A stretch of 64,000 bases of DNA. It comes from JAEUIT01 sp044220875 (GTDB lineage: Bacteria; Planctomycetota; Phycisphaerae; Phycisphaerales; SM1A02). Numbering within the stretch: position 1 is the first letter of the stretch; the number at the start of each line of letters is the position of its first letter. Both the position numbers and the translations under genes were made by a program. The notes under the pieces are model-generated. The model searched no databases. It worked only from the letters and a program-made list of their open reading frames with translations, and was not told the DNA's origin. Positions 36,313 through 44,127 of this stretch are shown here, one piece after another. The DNA is taken from the NCBI GenBank assembly GCA_044220875.1, contig JBGAQH010000001.1, positions 1,222,840 to 1,286,839 of the forward strand, given 5' to 3'.

Positions 36313-36380
36313 GGCATCACGATACCGACGAGGGAGATTGCGTTTCAGCATGGGCCCTCACCTTGGCGATATTCCCAATC

Positions 36381-38087
36381 GTGTCCTCGGGTCCCACATC
36401 GCTCGCGCCGGTCGCCGACGCCCTTCTTGCCGTTGCGGTGACGGGCGGCGAGGGGCAGAGCCTGCTTCATGCCTGCGCCGCGGTGGGCTCCTTCCTGCTC
36501 GGCATGGTCATGATGACCGACGGCCTCAAGCAGCTCGGCGGCCCGCTCCTCCGCGAACTCCTCGCCCGCTTCACCACCAACCGGTTTCGCGGGCTGGCCA
36601 CCGGCTTCGGACTCACCGTCGCGATGCAGGCGTCGAGCTCGACCGTGCTGGCCACGATGGGCTTCGTCGCCGCGGGCATGATTACGCTCAGCCAGTCCGT
36701 CGCCGTGGTCGCCGGGGCCACCGTCGGCTCGACGTCGACGTCGTGGATCATGGCCACCGTCGGCCTGCGGGCAAGCATCAGCGCGTTCGCCGGGCCACTG
36801 GTCCTGATCGGTGCGCTGATGCGCATGCTCCGTCGCGGCCGCCCCGCGCAGTTCGGCCTCTTTATCGCCGGCTTCGGCCTCATCATCGTCGGCATCGCTT
36901 CGCTCAAGGACTCGCTGGCCCCGGTCGTCGCGATGGTTCATCTCGACCAGATCGACGCCCACGGCCTCGGCGGAACGATGCTCCTCGTCCTCGTCGGCGC
37001 CGTCCTGGCCGTGTCGATGCAGTCCTCGGCGGCGCCGGTCGCGCTCGCCATGGCCTCGCTCGCCGACCGCTCGCTCACCTTCACGCAGGCCGCGCCGCTC
37101 GTCGTCGGCGCGAGCGTCGGCACGACCAGCACCGCGATCCTCGCCCTGCCGACGGTGAACGCCGTCGGCCGGCGCGTCGGCGTGGTCTGGATCATCGTCT
37201 CGGTCATCGCGGCGGCGGCGGCGCTCGTCCTCCTTCCCTTCCTCGAGCAGCAGGCGATCGGTCTCACCCGGTTCCTGAGCGCCACCGATCCGATCGCCCT
37301 CGCGGCGTTCCACTCCTCCTTCGCGTTCCTCGGGGCGCTCATCGCCGTCCTGCTGGCCGGGCCGCTGGCCGCCCGCGTACAGCGCTGGATTCCCGATCGC
37401 GGGCCGCAGCTCACCGTGCACCTCGAGCCGAAGCTCGCCGGCGTGCCGTCGATCGCCCTCGAGTCGGCCCGGCGGTCGCTGGTCGCGACGGCGCTCGAGG
37501 TGCTCGGCGAGGTCTCGCGTCAGCTTCAGGGTGAGCCACCGCGCGGCGAGGCGTTTCTCGCGCCGGTGAAGGATGCGGAGAAGGCGATCGAGCACTTCCT
37601 CGGCTCGGTGCGCCGCGATGCCCTCGGCGGCGCCGACGCGGAACGGCAGGTCGCGTGCCTGCAGGCCATCGACCACATCCGCGACCTGCGCCGCATGCTC
37701 AAGCGGCGCGAGCTCTCGGTGCGCGGCGAGCTCGACCCCAACGTGAACGAGCTGCGCGGTCAGGCGACGGAGATCACCCGCGAGGTCATCGCCTGGCTCG
37801 GCCGCGAGCGGCTCGGTCTCTCGCCCGTCGACGCGGCGCTGGCCTTCGCCCGGCGCGTCCACGGCATGCGGCCGCGGGTGCGTGCGGCCATCCTGCGGGC
37901 CACGGTCGGCGGCGACCTCGACGCGACCGTCGCGGACCGCTCGCTCGATGCGATGCGGGCGATCGACGAGTACGCGCGCGAGGTGAGCCGGCTGGCCGCG
38001 AACCTCGACCTCACGCGCGATCTCGACCGCGGCGGCGGCGGGCTTGAGCACGAGCCCAACGGCGACGAGGCGAGCGAAGCGGCTTGA
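36381..38087 (+). CDS. Na+/phosphate cotransporter (NptA/PhoU-tail type)
   Basis: About 568 residues. The N-terminal two thirds is a Na/Pi-cotransporter II membrane domain with two inverted QSSS-type repeats: 'GFGLTVAMQASSSTVLATMGFV' and 'AVLAVSMQSSAAPVALAMASL', plus 'GATVGSTSTSWIMA' and 'GASVGTTSTAILALP'. The C-terminal ~200 residues are a helical PhoU-like domain. The start is uncertain: GTG at 36300 overlaps the start codon of the divergent dehydrogenase gene, so GTG at 36381 is given here. It ends 8 bp from the convergent DUF4126 gene. Confidence 0.88.
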   Translation: MSSGPTSLAPVADALLAVAVTGGEGQSLLHACAAVGSFLLGMVMMTDGLKQLGGPLLRELLARFTTNRFRGLATGFGLTVAMQASSSTVLATMGFVAAGMITLSQSVAVVAGATVGSTSTSWIMATVGLRASISAFAGPLVLIGALMRMLRRGRPAQFGLFIAGFGLIIVGIASLKDSLAPVVAMVHLDQIDAHGLGGTMLLVLVGAVLAVSMQSSAAPVALAMASLADRSLTFTQAAPLVVGASVGTTSTAILALPTVNAVGRRVGVVWIIVSVIAAAAALVLLPFLEQQAIGLTRFLSATDPIALAAFHSSFAFLGALIAVLLAGPLAARVQRWIPDRGPQLTVHLEPKLAGVPSIALESARRSLVATALEVLGEVSRQLQGEPPRGEAFLAPVKDAEKAIEHFLGSVRRDALGGADAERQVACLQAIDHIRDLRRMLKRRELSVRGELDPNVNELRGQATEITREVIAWLGRERLGLSPVDAALAFARRVHGMRPRVRAAILRATVGGDLDATVADRSLDAMRAIDEYAREVSRLAANLDLTRDLDRGGGGLEHEPNGDEASEAA

Positions 38088-38095
38088 ACGAAGCG

Positions 38096-38737
38096 TTAGG
38101 TGAGAACCGGCCCTGAGGCGAAGGCGCGGGTCGCGGGAGCCACGGCGGCGAGACGCCGGCGGCGGACCAGCCACACGGCGAGGCCGACGGCGACGGCCGC
38201 GAGGAGACCGACGGCCATCGCGAAGAGGACGGGCACCACGAAGGCAAGGACGCTGGCGACGACGCTCATCGCCGACTCGAGAAGACCGTAGATGGGACTG
38301 AGGAGACCGCCCGAGACGGCGCTCGAGCCGGCCCGCACGGTCGCGCTTCCGGCATGGACCGCCGCGGCGATGCCGCCACCGGCGATCAGGGCTGCTCCCC
38401 AGGCGAGCATCGGATCGACCGAGGCGATGTCCGGGATGCCCGGGACGGAGCCGACCTGACTGGCCATGACCACGCCGCCGGCGACGGTGGCGACTGGTGC
38501 GGCAAGGGCGTCGAGGGCGTGGTTCACGGCGGGGACGACCGAGCCGAGGATCTCGACGCCGCAGGCAAGGGTCAGACCCGCGATCGCGGGCCACGAACCC
38601 AGCCACGCCACGCTCGAGCCAAGCTGAACCCAGCCGGCCTTCGCCGCCAAGGCAAGGCCGAGCACGGGGACGAAGGCTCGAAGCCCGCATGCGGCGGCGA
38701 GTCCGACGCCCACGATGGCGGCAAGGAGGTACTCCAT
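38096..38737 (-). CDS. DUF4126 family membrane protein
   Basis: A 213-residue membrane protein with about five hydrophobic segments. The opening MEYLLAAIVGVGLAAACGLRAFVPVLGLALAAKAGWVQL and the segment 'VEILGSVVPAVNHALDALAAPVATVAGGV' match DUF4126, whose function is unknown. The ATG at 38737 fits the family N-terminus; the frame continues to 38911 over a short degenerate GGGCCG-type tandem repeat. It is convergent with the phosphate transporter. Confidence 0.87.
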   Translation of the reverse strand: MEYLLAAIVGVGLAAACGLRAFVPVLGLALAAKAGWVQLGSSVAWLGSWPAIAGLTLACGVEILGSVVPAVNHALDALAAPVATVAGGVVMASQVGSVPGIPDIASVDPMLAWGAALIAGGGIAAAVHAGSATVRAGSSAVSGGLLSPIYGLLESAMSVVASVLAFVVPVLFAMAVGLLAAVAVGLAVWLVRRRRLAAVAPATRAFASGPVLT

Positions 38738-38896
38738 GGCCGGTTGTTGGGAGGCGGGCCCCGATTGTTGCGCGGCGAGCGGGAGGAGCGAAGGGGGTGG
38801 GCTCGCCGGGCTGGGCCGCCGGGTTGGGCCGCCGGGTTGGTCCGTAGGGGTTGGGCCGTCGGCTTGGGTCCCGAGCCCTCGGACCATGCGAGCTCG

Positions 38897-38932
38897 CAAA
38901 AACACAGCCACGCCTCACGAATGAGACGTGGC
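38897..38932 (-). terminator. Rho-independent terminator (minus strand)
   Basis: An 11-bp stem with one mismatch (GCCACGCCTCA at 38907-38917, TGAGACGTGGC at 38922-38932), loop CGAA, followed on the minus strand by GTGTTTTT. It would end a transcript coming from the 39.0-39.7 kb side, meaning the TerB-like gene or a separate small RNA. Confidence 0.75.
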
Positions 38933-39172
38933 CGGGAGAAGAGAGAGGGGCGCGATCAGCGGTTGCGCACCGCTGACCCTGCCATGGTTCGCGGCCGGCG
39001 TCCGATCAACGCCGCCTTGAACTGGGTATTGGCAGTACCCACTGGTTTGATACGTCAACTCGGTGCCGATCGGAACGGTCGATCTACCCAAATTCACACA
39101 AAGAAACGGCTGCATAGTGCATACGTTTCGTCGGTGCGACCCTACCGGCCCACGTCGTTGAGGCAACGGCGA
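38933..39172 (-). ncRNA. Candidate structured RNA or long 3' leader ahead of a terminator
   Basis: A 240-base stretch with no convincing coding and lower GC than its surroundings. It contains two neat hairpins: TCAGCGG/CCGCTGA (38956-38962 and 38970-38976, 7-base loop) and TGGGTA/TACCCA (39023-39028 and 39036-39041, 7-base loop), and it ends in the terminator at 38897-38932. An 83-codon frame exists on the minus strand but has no protein-like features. It did not match RNase P, tmRNA, SRP RNA or any riboswitch I could recall. It could be a small RNA or a long 3' UTR. Confidence 0.35.
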
Positions 39173-39706
39173 TCAGCCCATCTCATCGAGCAGGCGTTCG
39201 ATCAGGTGCTGGCGACGCTGCTCCGCGGCCAGGGCTTGGGCAACGTGCGAGGCGAATTCGCCGACTTGGGCCGCCGTGAAGCCGAGCGATCGCCCGACCA
39301 TCAGCAGCACCGCCAGTTCGCGGTCGTCGATGCGGTTGTCGGCAACCATCACCGCGGCGCAGTCGAGCACGAGCTGGATGCGGGCTCGCGGGTCCGCTGG
39401 CGGGTCGACCTGAGCGGGCATGTGACGGGCGAGCGCCGCCGCGACGTCGAGCGAACTCACCCCGAGCCGTTCGCAGGCCGATGCGATGGCCGTCTTCTCC
39501 TCGGGCTTCAGCACGCCGTCGCCCGTCGCCACCGCGATGAGGGCGTGGACGGCCGCGTGCTTCTGGGCGTCGGTGCACTCGGCAAACCACCGAACGCGCG
39601 GGTCGCCGGCGGGAAAGGGGAACGATGCCGTCTCATGGCTGCCGTTCTTGTGGCCCGCCTTGCCGTTGCGGCGTGATTCGCCGAATGCGTCTCGCTCGCT
39701 CGTCAT
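39173..39706 (-). CDS. TerB-like (tellurite resistance/DjlA-type) helical protein
   Basis: A 177-residue cytoplasmic protein. After a charged start it has an all-helical TerB-like domain: 'AVHALIAVATGDGVLKPEEKTAIASACERLGV' near residue 50 and 'ARIQLVLDCAAVMVADNRIDDRELAVLLMVGRSLGF' near residue 105, the two acidic repeats (ADGxxxxxE, DGxIDxxE) typical of the family. The acids may bind metal. The function in this organism is unknown. The ATG at 39706 was chosen over 39856 since similarity starts shortly after. Confidence 0.78.
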   Translation of the reverse strand: MTSERDAFGESRRNGKAGHKNGSHETASFPFPAGDPRVRWFAECTDAQKHAAVHALIAVATGDGVLKPEEKTAIASACERLGVSSLDVAAALARHMPAQVDPPADPRARIQLVLDCAAVMVADNRIDDRELAVLLMVGRSLGFTAAQVGEFASHVAQALAAEQRRQHLIERLLDEMG

Positions 39707-39834
39707 GGCACGAGGATACCAACGGCGGGGCCGCGGCAACACGATGGCGCCGGACGCGGGTACTGTCCGGTGCCGCACAGCGTCGTCACCGCTGGCGGAT
39801 CCTCGACCGCCGTGCCGACGAGTCCCCGAGCCGC

Positions 39835-40647
39835 ATGTCCTCTCCCGATTCGACACCCTCCGCCGCGGCCGTTCTCGAGGTCACTGGCTACACCAAGACC
39901 TACGACAGGCTCGTTGCCGTGAACGGACTCAGCTTCCGGGTACTTCCCGGTGAGGTCGTGGGACTGGTGGGACCCAACGGCGCGGGCAAGACCACCACGA
40001 TGCGGGCGATCGCCGGCATCATTCCGCCCTCCGCCGGATCGCTGCGGATCTGCGGCCACGACGTGACGGCCGAGCCGGTCGCGGCGAAGCGTCGGCTGGT
40101 CTACGTGCCCGACGATCCGAAGCTCTTCGACACGCTCACCGTCGCCGAGCATCTGCAGTTCACGGGGGCCATCTACGACGTGCGCGACTGGAAGATCCGC
40201 GGCGATGCGCTCCTCGATCGCTTCGAGCTCGCCCCGAAGCGCGGGGCGCTGGCCCGCGAGCTGTCGCGCGGCATGCGCCAGAAGCTCGCCATCTGCTGCG
40301 CGTATCTCCACGAGCCCGATCTCATCATGTTCGATGAGCCGATGACCGGCCTCGACCCGCTCGGCATCCGGACGCTCAAGCTCTCGATCCAGGAGCACGC
40401 CGCCCGCGGCGCCGGCGTGCTCATCAGCTCGCACCTCCTCGCCCTGGTCGAGGACCTCACCACGCACCTGCTGATTCTTGACCGCGGCGCGAAGAAGTTC
40501 GCCGGCTCGCTGGCCGAGGCGAAGTCCAGTTTCGCCAGCGGCGACGCGACGCTTGAGGAAGTCTTCTTCCGCGCCACCGCAGCGCCTCCGCCGCCACCGG
40601 CCTCGCCACCGCCGTCGCCGCCGCCCGCCGTTCCGCCCGCGTCATGA
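39835..40647 (+). CDS. ABC transporter ATP-binding protein
   Basis: A 270-residue ABC ATPase. Walker A GPNGAGKTTT, the signature ELSRGMRQKLA (a common variant of LSGGQ), Walker B DLIMFDEP and the switch His in SSHLLAL are all intact. The C-terminus ends with a Pro-rich run of about 25 residues. The ATG at 39835 overlaps no neighbour; the permease start overlaps its stop (ATGA), so they form a two-gene exporter. The substrate is unknown. Confidence 0.92.
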   Translation: MSSPDSTPSAAAVLEVTGYTKTYDRLVAVNGLSFRVLPGEVVGLVGPNGAGKTTTMRAIAGIIPPSAGSLRICGHDVTAEPVAAKRRLVYVPDDPKLFDTLTVAEHLQFTGAIYDVRDWKIRGDALLDRFELAPKRGALARELSRGMRQKLAICCAYLHEPDLIMFDEPMTGLDPLGIRTLKLSIQEHAARGAGVLISSHLLALVEDLTTHLLILDRGAKKFAGSLAEAKSSFASGDATLEEVFFRATAAPPPPPASPPPSPPPAVPPAS

Positions 40648-42305
40648 GCCTCCTGCCCGCACCGCTCCTCCTTCTCATCGCGATGCGCCTCCGCGCTGCG
40701 GGCCGGGGGATCCTGCGGTCGTTTCGGACGCCGAAGGGCATCATCGTCGGGCTCGTCATCGCCTTTGGCTTCGCGGTCATGCTGGTGCCCGCGGTCATCG
40801 CCGCCTTCCTGCCGCGGCCGGCACCGACGCCCGCGATGCTCGAGCTCCAGGCGCGAACCATCGCGCTCATGCCCTTCGCGATCCTGGGCTTCGTCCTCCT
40901 GGCGATGGTGCGGGCCTCGGGGGACACGGCGCTCGCCTTTCTGCAGGCCGAGGTCGACTTCCTCTTTCCCGCCCCCTTCACGCGGCGGCAGCTCCTCTTC
41001 TACAAGCTCGCCCAGCGGGTGATTCCGCTGCTGTTCGTCTCGCTCTTCTTTTCGCTGTGGGTCCGCAATCTCGCCCAGAGCTGGCTCGCTTCGTGGATTG
41101 GCGTGCTGCTGAGCCTCTGGTTCGTGCACCTTGCGTCGCTGTGCCTGGCCCTCACCGGGCAGATGCTCGGCACGAGGCGCTTCGCGCGATGGCGATGGAC
41201 GCTCATCATCGGCACCGTGGCTGCGGTCATCCTCGGGACAACGTGGGTTGGCCGAGCGCTCGAGAGCGGCGGTCCGCTCGACATGTTGGCGGCGTTCGCC
41301 AAGACCCGAGCGGGGCGCATCATCGCGGCGCCGACGGCGCCCTTCGCCGACGTCATCACCGCGAAGCACCTGACGGAGGCGTTGGGCTCCGCGGTCGAGG
41401 CCCTGGCGATCAACATCGCGCTCCTCATCCTGGCCGTTCGCCTCGACGCCAACTGGCTTGAGGCCGGCGCAGAGTCAAGCCGCAAGCTCGCCGACCGCAT
41501 CGAGGAGATGCGGAAGACCGGCGGCTTCGGCGGCAGCGGAGGCAAGGCCTTCGCCGCGCTGAAGGTCCCCATGCTTCCGCGCGTCGGCGGCATCGGGCCG
41601 CTCGCCTGGCGTCAGTGCGTGACCGGGATGAGGCAGGGAGCCCGTGGCCTTCTGCTCATCGTCGTGATGATCGGGGTCCTCGTTCTTCCGCAGCTCCTCG
41701 CGACCAGCGGAGCCCACTGGTCGGTCGCGCTGCGGCCGCTCGGGCCGATCGCCCTCGCGTACATGAGTCTCTTCCTGCCGCAGGTGCTGCGGCTGGACTT
41801 CCGCGCCGATGTTGACCGGATGGATCTCCTCAAGGGGCTGCCCGTCGCACCGCTTGCCGTGACGCTCGCCCAGGTCCTGGTGCCGGCGACGCTCATCACC
41901 GCGCTGCAGACCCCGCTGGCCATCGCGTTCAACCAGGTGCTGGGGTGGGACGTTCCGCTGCTCCCGATCTGGATCCCCGCGCTCTTCCTCGGAAACCTGC
42001 TGAACGCCTCGCTCGAGAACGCGGCGTTCCTCACCTGGCCCGCGCGGCCCTCGCGCGGCGTGGGCGTGCAATTCGCGATGAGTCAGATGATCGCCCAGCT
42101 CGTGAAGATGTTGGCCCTGATCGTGCTGCTCGGCGCCGCGGTCGCGAGCGGCGCCGGCTGCTTCTTCCTGGCGGGGAACTCGTTCGTCGTTGCCGCCGCG
42201 GGAGGAACCGCGGTGCTTCTCGTCGAGGTCGCGATCGTGGTCGCGATCATGACCCGCCTGTTCGTTCGCTTCGACCCGTCGCTCGAGCAGGCGGCCGACG
42301 CCTGA
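40644..42305 (+). CDS. ABC exporter permease, large putative-ABC-export type
   Basis: A 553-residue membrane protein with roughly 12 hydrophobic segments, partner of the ATPase just upstream. The opening 'APLLLLIAMRLRAAGRGILRSFRTPKGIIVGLVIAFGF', the segment 'DTALAFLQAEVDFLFPAPFTRRQLLFYKL' and 'LDFRADVDRMDLLKGLPVAPLAVTLAQVL' are the marks of the putative ABC exporter family, whose substrates are not known. The last 59 bp overlap the convergent peroxiredoxin gene. Confidence 0.85.
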   Translation: MSLLPAPLLLLIAMRLRAAGRGILRSFRTPKGIIVGLVIAFGFAVMLVPAVIAAFLPRPAPTPAMLELQARTIALMPFAILGFVLLAMVRASGDTALAFLQAEVDFLFPAPFTRRQLLFYKLAQRVIPLLFVSLFFSLWVRNLAQSWLASWIGVLLSLWFVHLASLCLALTGQMLGTRRFARWRWTLIIGTVAAVILGTTWVGRALESGGPLDMLAAFAKTRAGRIIAAPTAPFADVITAKHLTEALGSAVEALAINIALLILAVRLDANWLEAGAESSRKLADRIEEMRKTGGFGGSGGKAFAALKVPMLPRVGGIGPLAWRQCVTGMRQGARGLLLIVVMIGVLVLPQLLATSGAHWSVALRPLGPIALAYMSLFLPQVLRLDFRADVDRMDLLKGLPVAPLAVTLAQVLVPATLITALQTPLAIAFNQVLGWDVPLLPIWIPALFLGNLLNASLENAAFLTWPARPSRGVGVQFAMSQMIAQLVKMLALIVLLGAAVASGAGCFFLAGNSFVVAAAGGTAVLLVEVAIVVAIMTRLFVRFDPSLEQAADA

Positions 42306-42816
42306 TCGCGGCGGGGGCGAGGCCGAGGGCGGCGAGCACCGCGTCGACGTGGCCCCTGACCCTCACCGCGTCGAAGCGATGCGTCACGCGCCCGTCGGGG
42401 CCGATGACGTACGTGGTCCGCACCACGCCCATGTAGGCGCGGCCGTACATGCTCTTCCGCTGCCAGACGCCGTAGCGGTCGCAGGTCAGCGGCGTTCCCT
42501 CCTCATCGCGCTCGTCGACCAGCAGCGGGAAGCGAAGCCCCTGACGCTCGGCGAACGTCGCGTGAGCATGAGCGGTATCGGGCGAAATGCCGAGGAGAAC
42601 GACGCCGGCGCGGCGCAGGGTCAGCCGCCGGGCCTCGAAGGCCCGAGCCTGCTCGCTGCACGCCGCGGAGCTGTCCTTCGGATAGAAGAAGAGGACGATC
42701 CGCGAGCCGCGCAGGGCGACGAGCGAATGGGCGCGGCCCTTCGCGTCGCGAAGCGCGAAGGGCGGGGCCGCCGCGCCGATCGGGAGAAGCGTGAGGCCGT
42801 CGGCATCGTCGGCCAT
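42247..42816 (-). CDS. Bcp-type peroxiredoxin lacking a resolving Cys near the active site
   Basis: A 189-residue AhpC/TSA protein that reduces peroxides. The opening 'PIGAAAPPFALRDAKGRAHSLVAL', the active-site motif 'VLFFYPKDSSAACSEQA' (peroxidatic Cys, with Ser in place of Thr), 'GISPDTAHAHATFAERQGLRFPLLVD' and 'RTTYVIGPDGRVTH' fit Bcp. The second Cys five residues on (as in CTxEAC) is replaced (CSEQA), so it is probably a 1-Cys form; another Cys occurs later (TCDRYG). ATG at 42816 is used; 42855 is also possible. The 3' end overlaps the ABC permease by 59 bp. Confidence 0.88.
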   Translation of the reverse strand: MADDADGLTLLPIGAAAPPFALRDAKGRAHSLVALRGSRIVLFFYPKDSSAACSEQARAFEARRLTLRRAGVVLLGISPDTAHAHATFAERQGLRFPLLVDERDEEGTPLTCDRYGVWQRKSMYGRAYMGVVRTTYVIGPDGRVTHRFDAVRVRGHVDAVLAALGLAPAAIRRRPPARATGRSERTGGS

Positions 42817-42934
42817 GAGGGCGTTGCGTGTGGTCGAGGGGGATGGTGAACGCATGGCGTTGAGCGGGCAGAGCGTAGTGCCGTGTCGGGGCGCCGTCGA
42901 ACGCTGCGTGAAGATCGTGTGCGCATTGGATGAA

Positions 42935-42963
42935 GAGGCCCCGCCGGCGTTCGGCAGGGCCTC
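42935..42963 (-). terminator. Hairpin after the dockerin-like gene at 43000
   Basis: GAGGCCC-C-GCCG ... CGGC-A-GGGCCTC, an 11-bp stem with one mismatch, located 36 bp past the stop of the minus-strand gene. No strong T-run follows, so it is only a likely terminator. Confidence 0.45.
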
Positions 42964-42999
42964 GTGATGATCGAAGGGAGCGGCGGCGCGAGCGAGCCG

Positions 43000-43791
43000 T
43001 TAGCTGCATTCCCCCCACGCGCCGAGCAGGATCGCCAGATCGGAGCCGTCCACCGATCCGCTGCCGTCGAGGTCGGCGGTCTTGTCGCCCCAGCTCCCGA
43101 GGAGAATGGCAAGATCAGCGCCGTCGACGCCGCCGCTGCCGTCCAGGTCCGCAGCGCAGGGCGGGGCGGCGGCGAGCTCGATGGTGGCGACGAGATCGCC
43201 GACGCCGAAGCAGCCCTGACCGAAGGAGAAGAGGCTCCACGCCGAGCCGTCGTAGTAGCTCGCGTTGTTGGTGTAGAAGCCGACGAGCTGGCCCGCGCAG
43301 CTTGCGACCTGGAAGCCGAAGTCGCCGGCGTAGTTGTAGTTGGCCAGCGCGACCGACCATCCGATGTCGTTGTAGCCGCCGAGGGTCTGCACGTTCGGCA
43401 GCGGAATGGTGAGCGTGAGGTACTGCTGCGCCGAGGGGCCGGTCGCCGGAAGCGTCACGCCGTGAATCGTGGTCGAATAGAGCGTTGCGCCCGAGCCGAA
43501 GACCAGGCCCGAGGGATCGCCGTCGTTGAAGGTGAAGACGATGTCGGTGGTGCCGGCGCTCGTGCTGTTGTAGACGGCAAGGCCAAGCGTGATTGAGCCA
43601 AGCGTGGCGGGGGCGTCGCCGCCGGTGCCGATCCAGCCGCCGTCGCCGTAGATCACGGTCGAGGCGTTCGCGCTGTTGAAGGGGGTGAAGAAGCCGTTGT
43701 CGTGGATGGCCTCGAAGACGACTTGGGCACCGGCCGAGCCGGCGGCGGCGAGCGCGGCGATGGCGCACAACGAGATCGAGCGAACGTTCAT
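43000..43791 (-). CDS. Secreted protein with dockerin-like tail
   Basis: A 263-residue exported protein: signal peptide MNVRSISLCAIAALAAAGSAGA, then a beta-rich domain (VVFEAIHDNGFFTPFNSANAST... NDGDPSGLVF... TGPSAQQYLTLTIPLP) similar to many planctomycete secreted proteins of unknown role, then two calcium loops ADLDGSGGVDGADLAILLGSWG and ADLDGSGSVDGSDLAILLGAWG. The open frame continues upstream to 45504, but there it is antisense to the FG-GAP gene and is rejected; the ATG at 43791 gives a clean signal peptide. Confidence 0.87.
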   Translation of the reverse strand: MNVRSISLCAIAALAAAGSAGAQVVFEAIHDNGFFTPFNSANASTVIYGDGGWIGTGGDAPATLGSITLGLAVYNSTSAGTTDIVFTFNDGDPSGLVFGSGATLYSTTIHGVTLPATGPSAQQYLTLTIPLPNVQTLGGYNDIGWSVALANYNYAGDFGFQVASCAGQLVGFYTNNASYYDGSAWSLFSFGQGCFGVGDLVATIELAAAPPCAADLDGSGGVDGADLAILLGSWGDKTADLDGSGSVDGSDLAILLGAWGECS

Positions 43792-44127
43792 CGGGTCTTT
43801 CTCCTGAGGTGGCTCGCGGGGGCGTGCGAGCGACGGCACAGAGGATAGCGGGTGACCTACCGCGGTCGCGGGATGCTCGTGGCGAGACGGCGCTCGATCG
43901 CTCGCGGGAGGCCGCGGTGGACGGGTTATCGCTGCCGCACGTGGGACGAGGGCAGTCGGATCGATCGACGGCAGCGCTGGCCTGCGGAGTGTTGGTCGCT
44001 GATTTTCGTGAATCGCCGGCGGGACCGGTATCTCGCCCTGACTGTCCTTCTCCGCCCCCACGAGATCACTGCGCCGCGTTCGCTCGCGGCCCCGCCCGCG
44101 TGGGCGGCGATCTCGGAGTCCCCTCAC
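43792..44127. other. Intergenic region between divergent secreted-protein genes
   Basis: 336 bases separating the divergent genes at 43791 (minus) and 44128 (plus). A frame open to 43852 lies in it but has no signal peptide. Promoters for both genes are expected here; no clear -35/-10 pair, repeat or RNA was seen. Confidence 0.5.

Noticed and set aside
38805..38870. GGGCCGCCGGGTT-type tandem repeat upstream of DUF4126
   Set aside because: About 13-bp degenerate units, only a few copies, low-complexity GC sequence without further signal.
36345..38918. 857-codon minus-strand frame across the phosphate transporter
   Set aside because: Shadow frame: Arg/Asp-rich, no domain, and opposite to a well-supported Na/Pi transporter.
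38915..39166. 83-codon minus-strand gene
   Set aside because: No ribosome site, no recognisable domain, and it reads through two hairpins and into a terminator stem.
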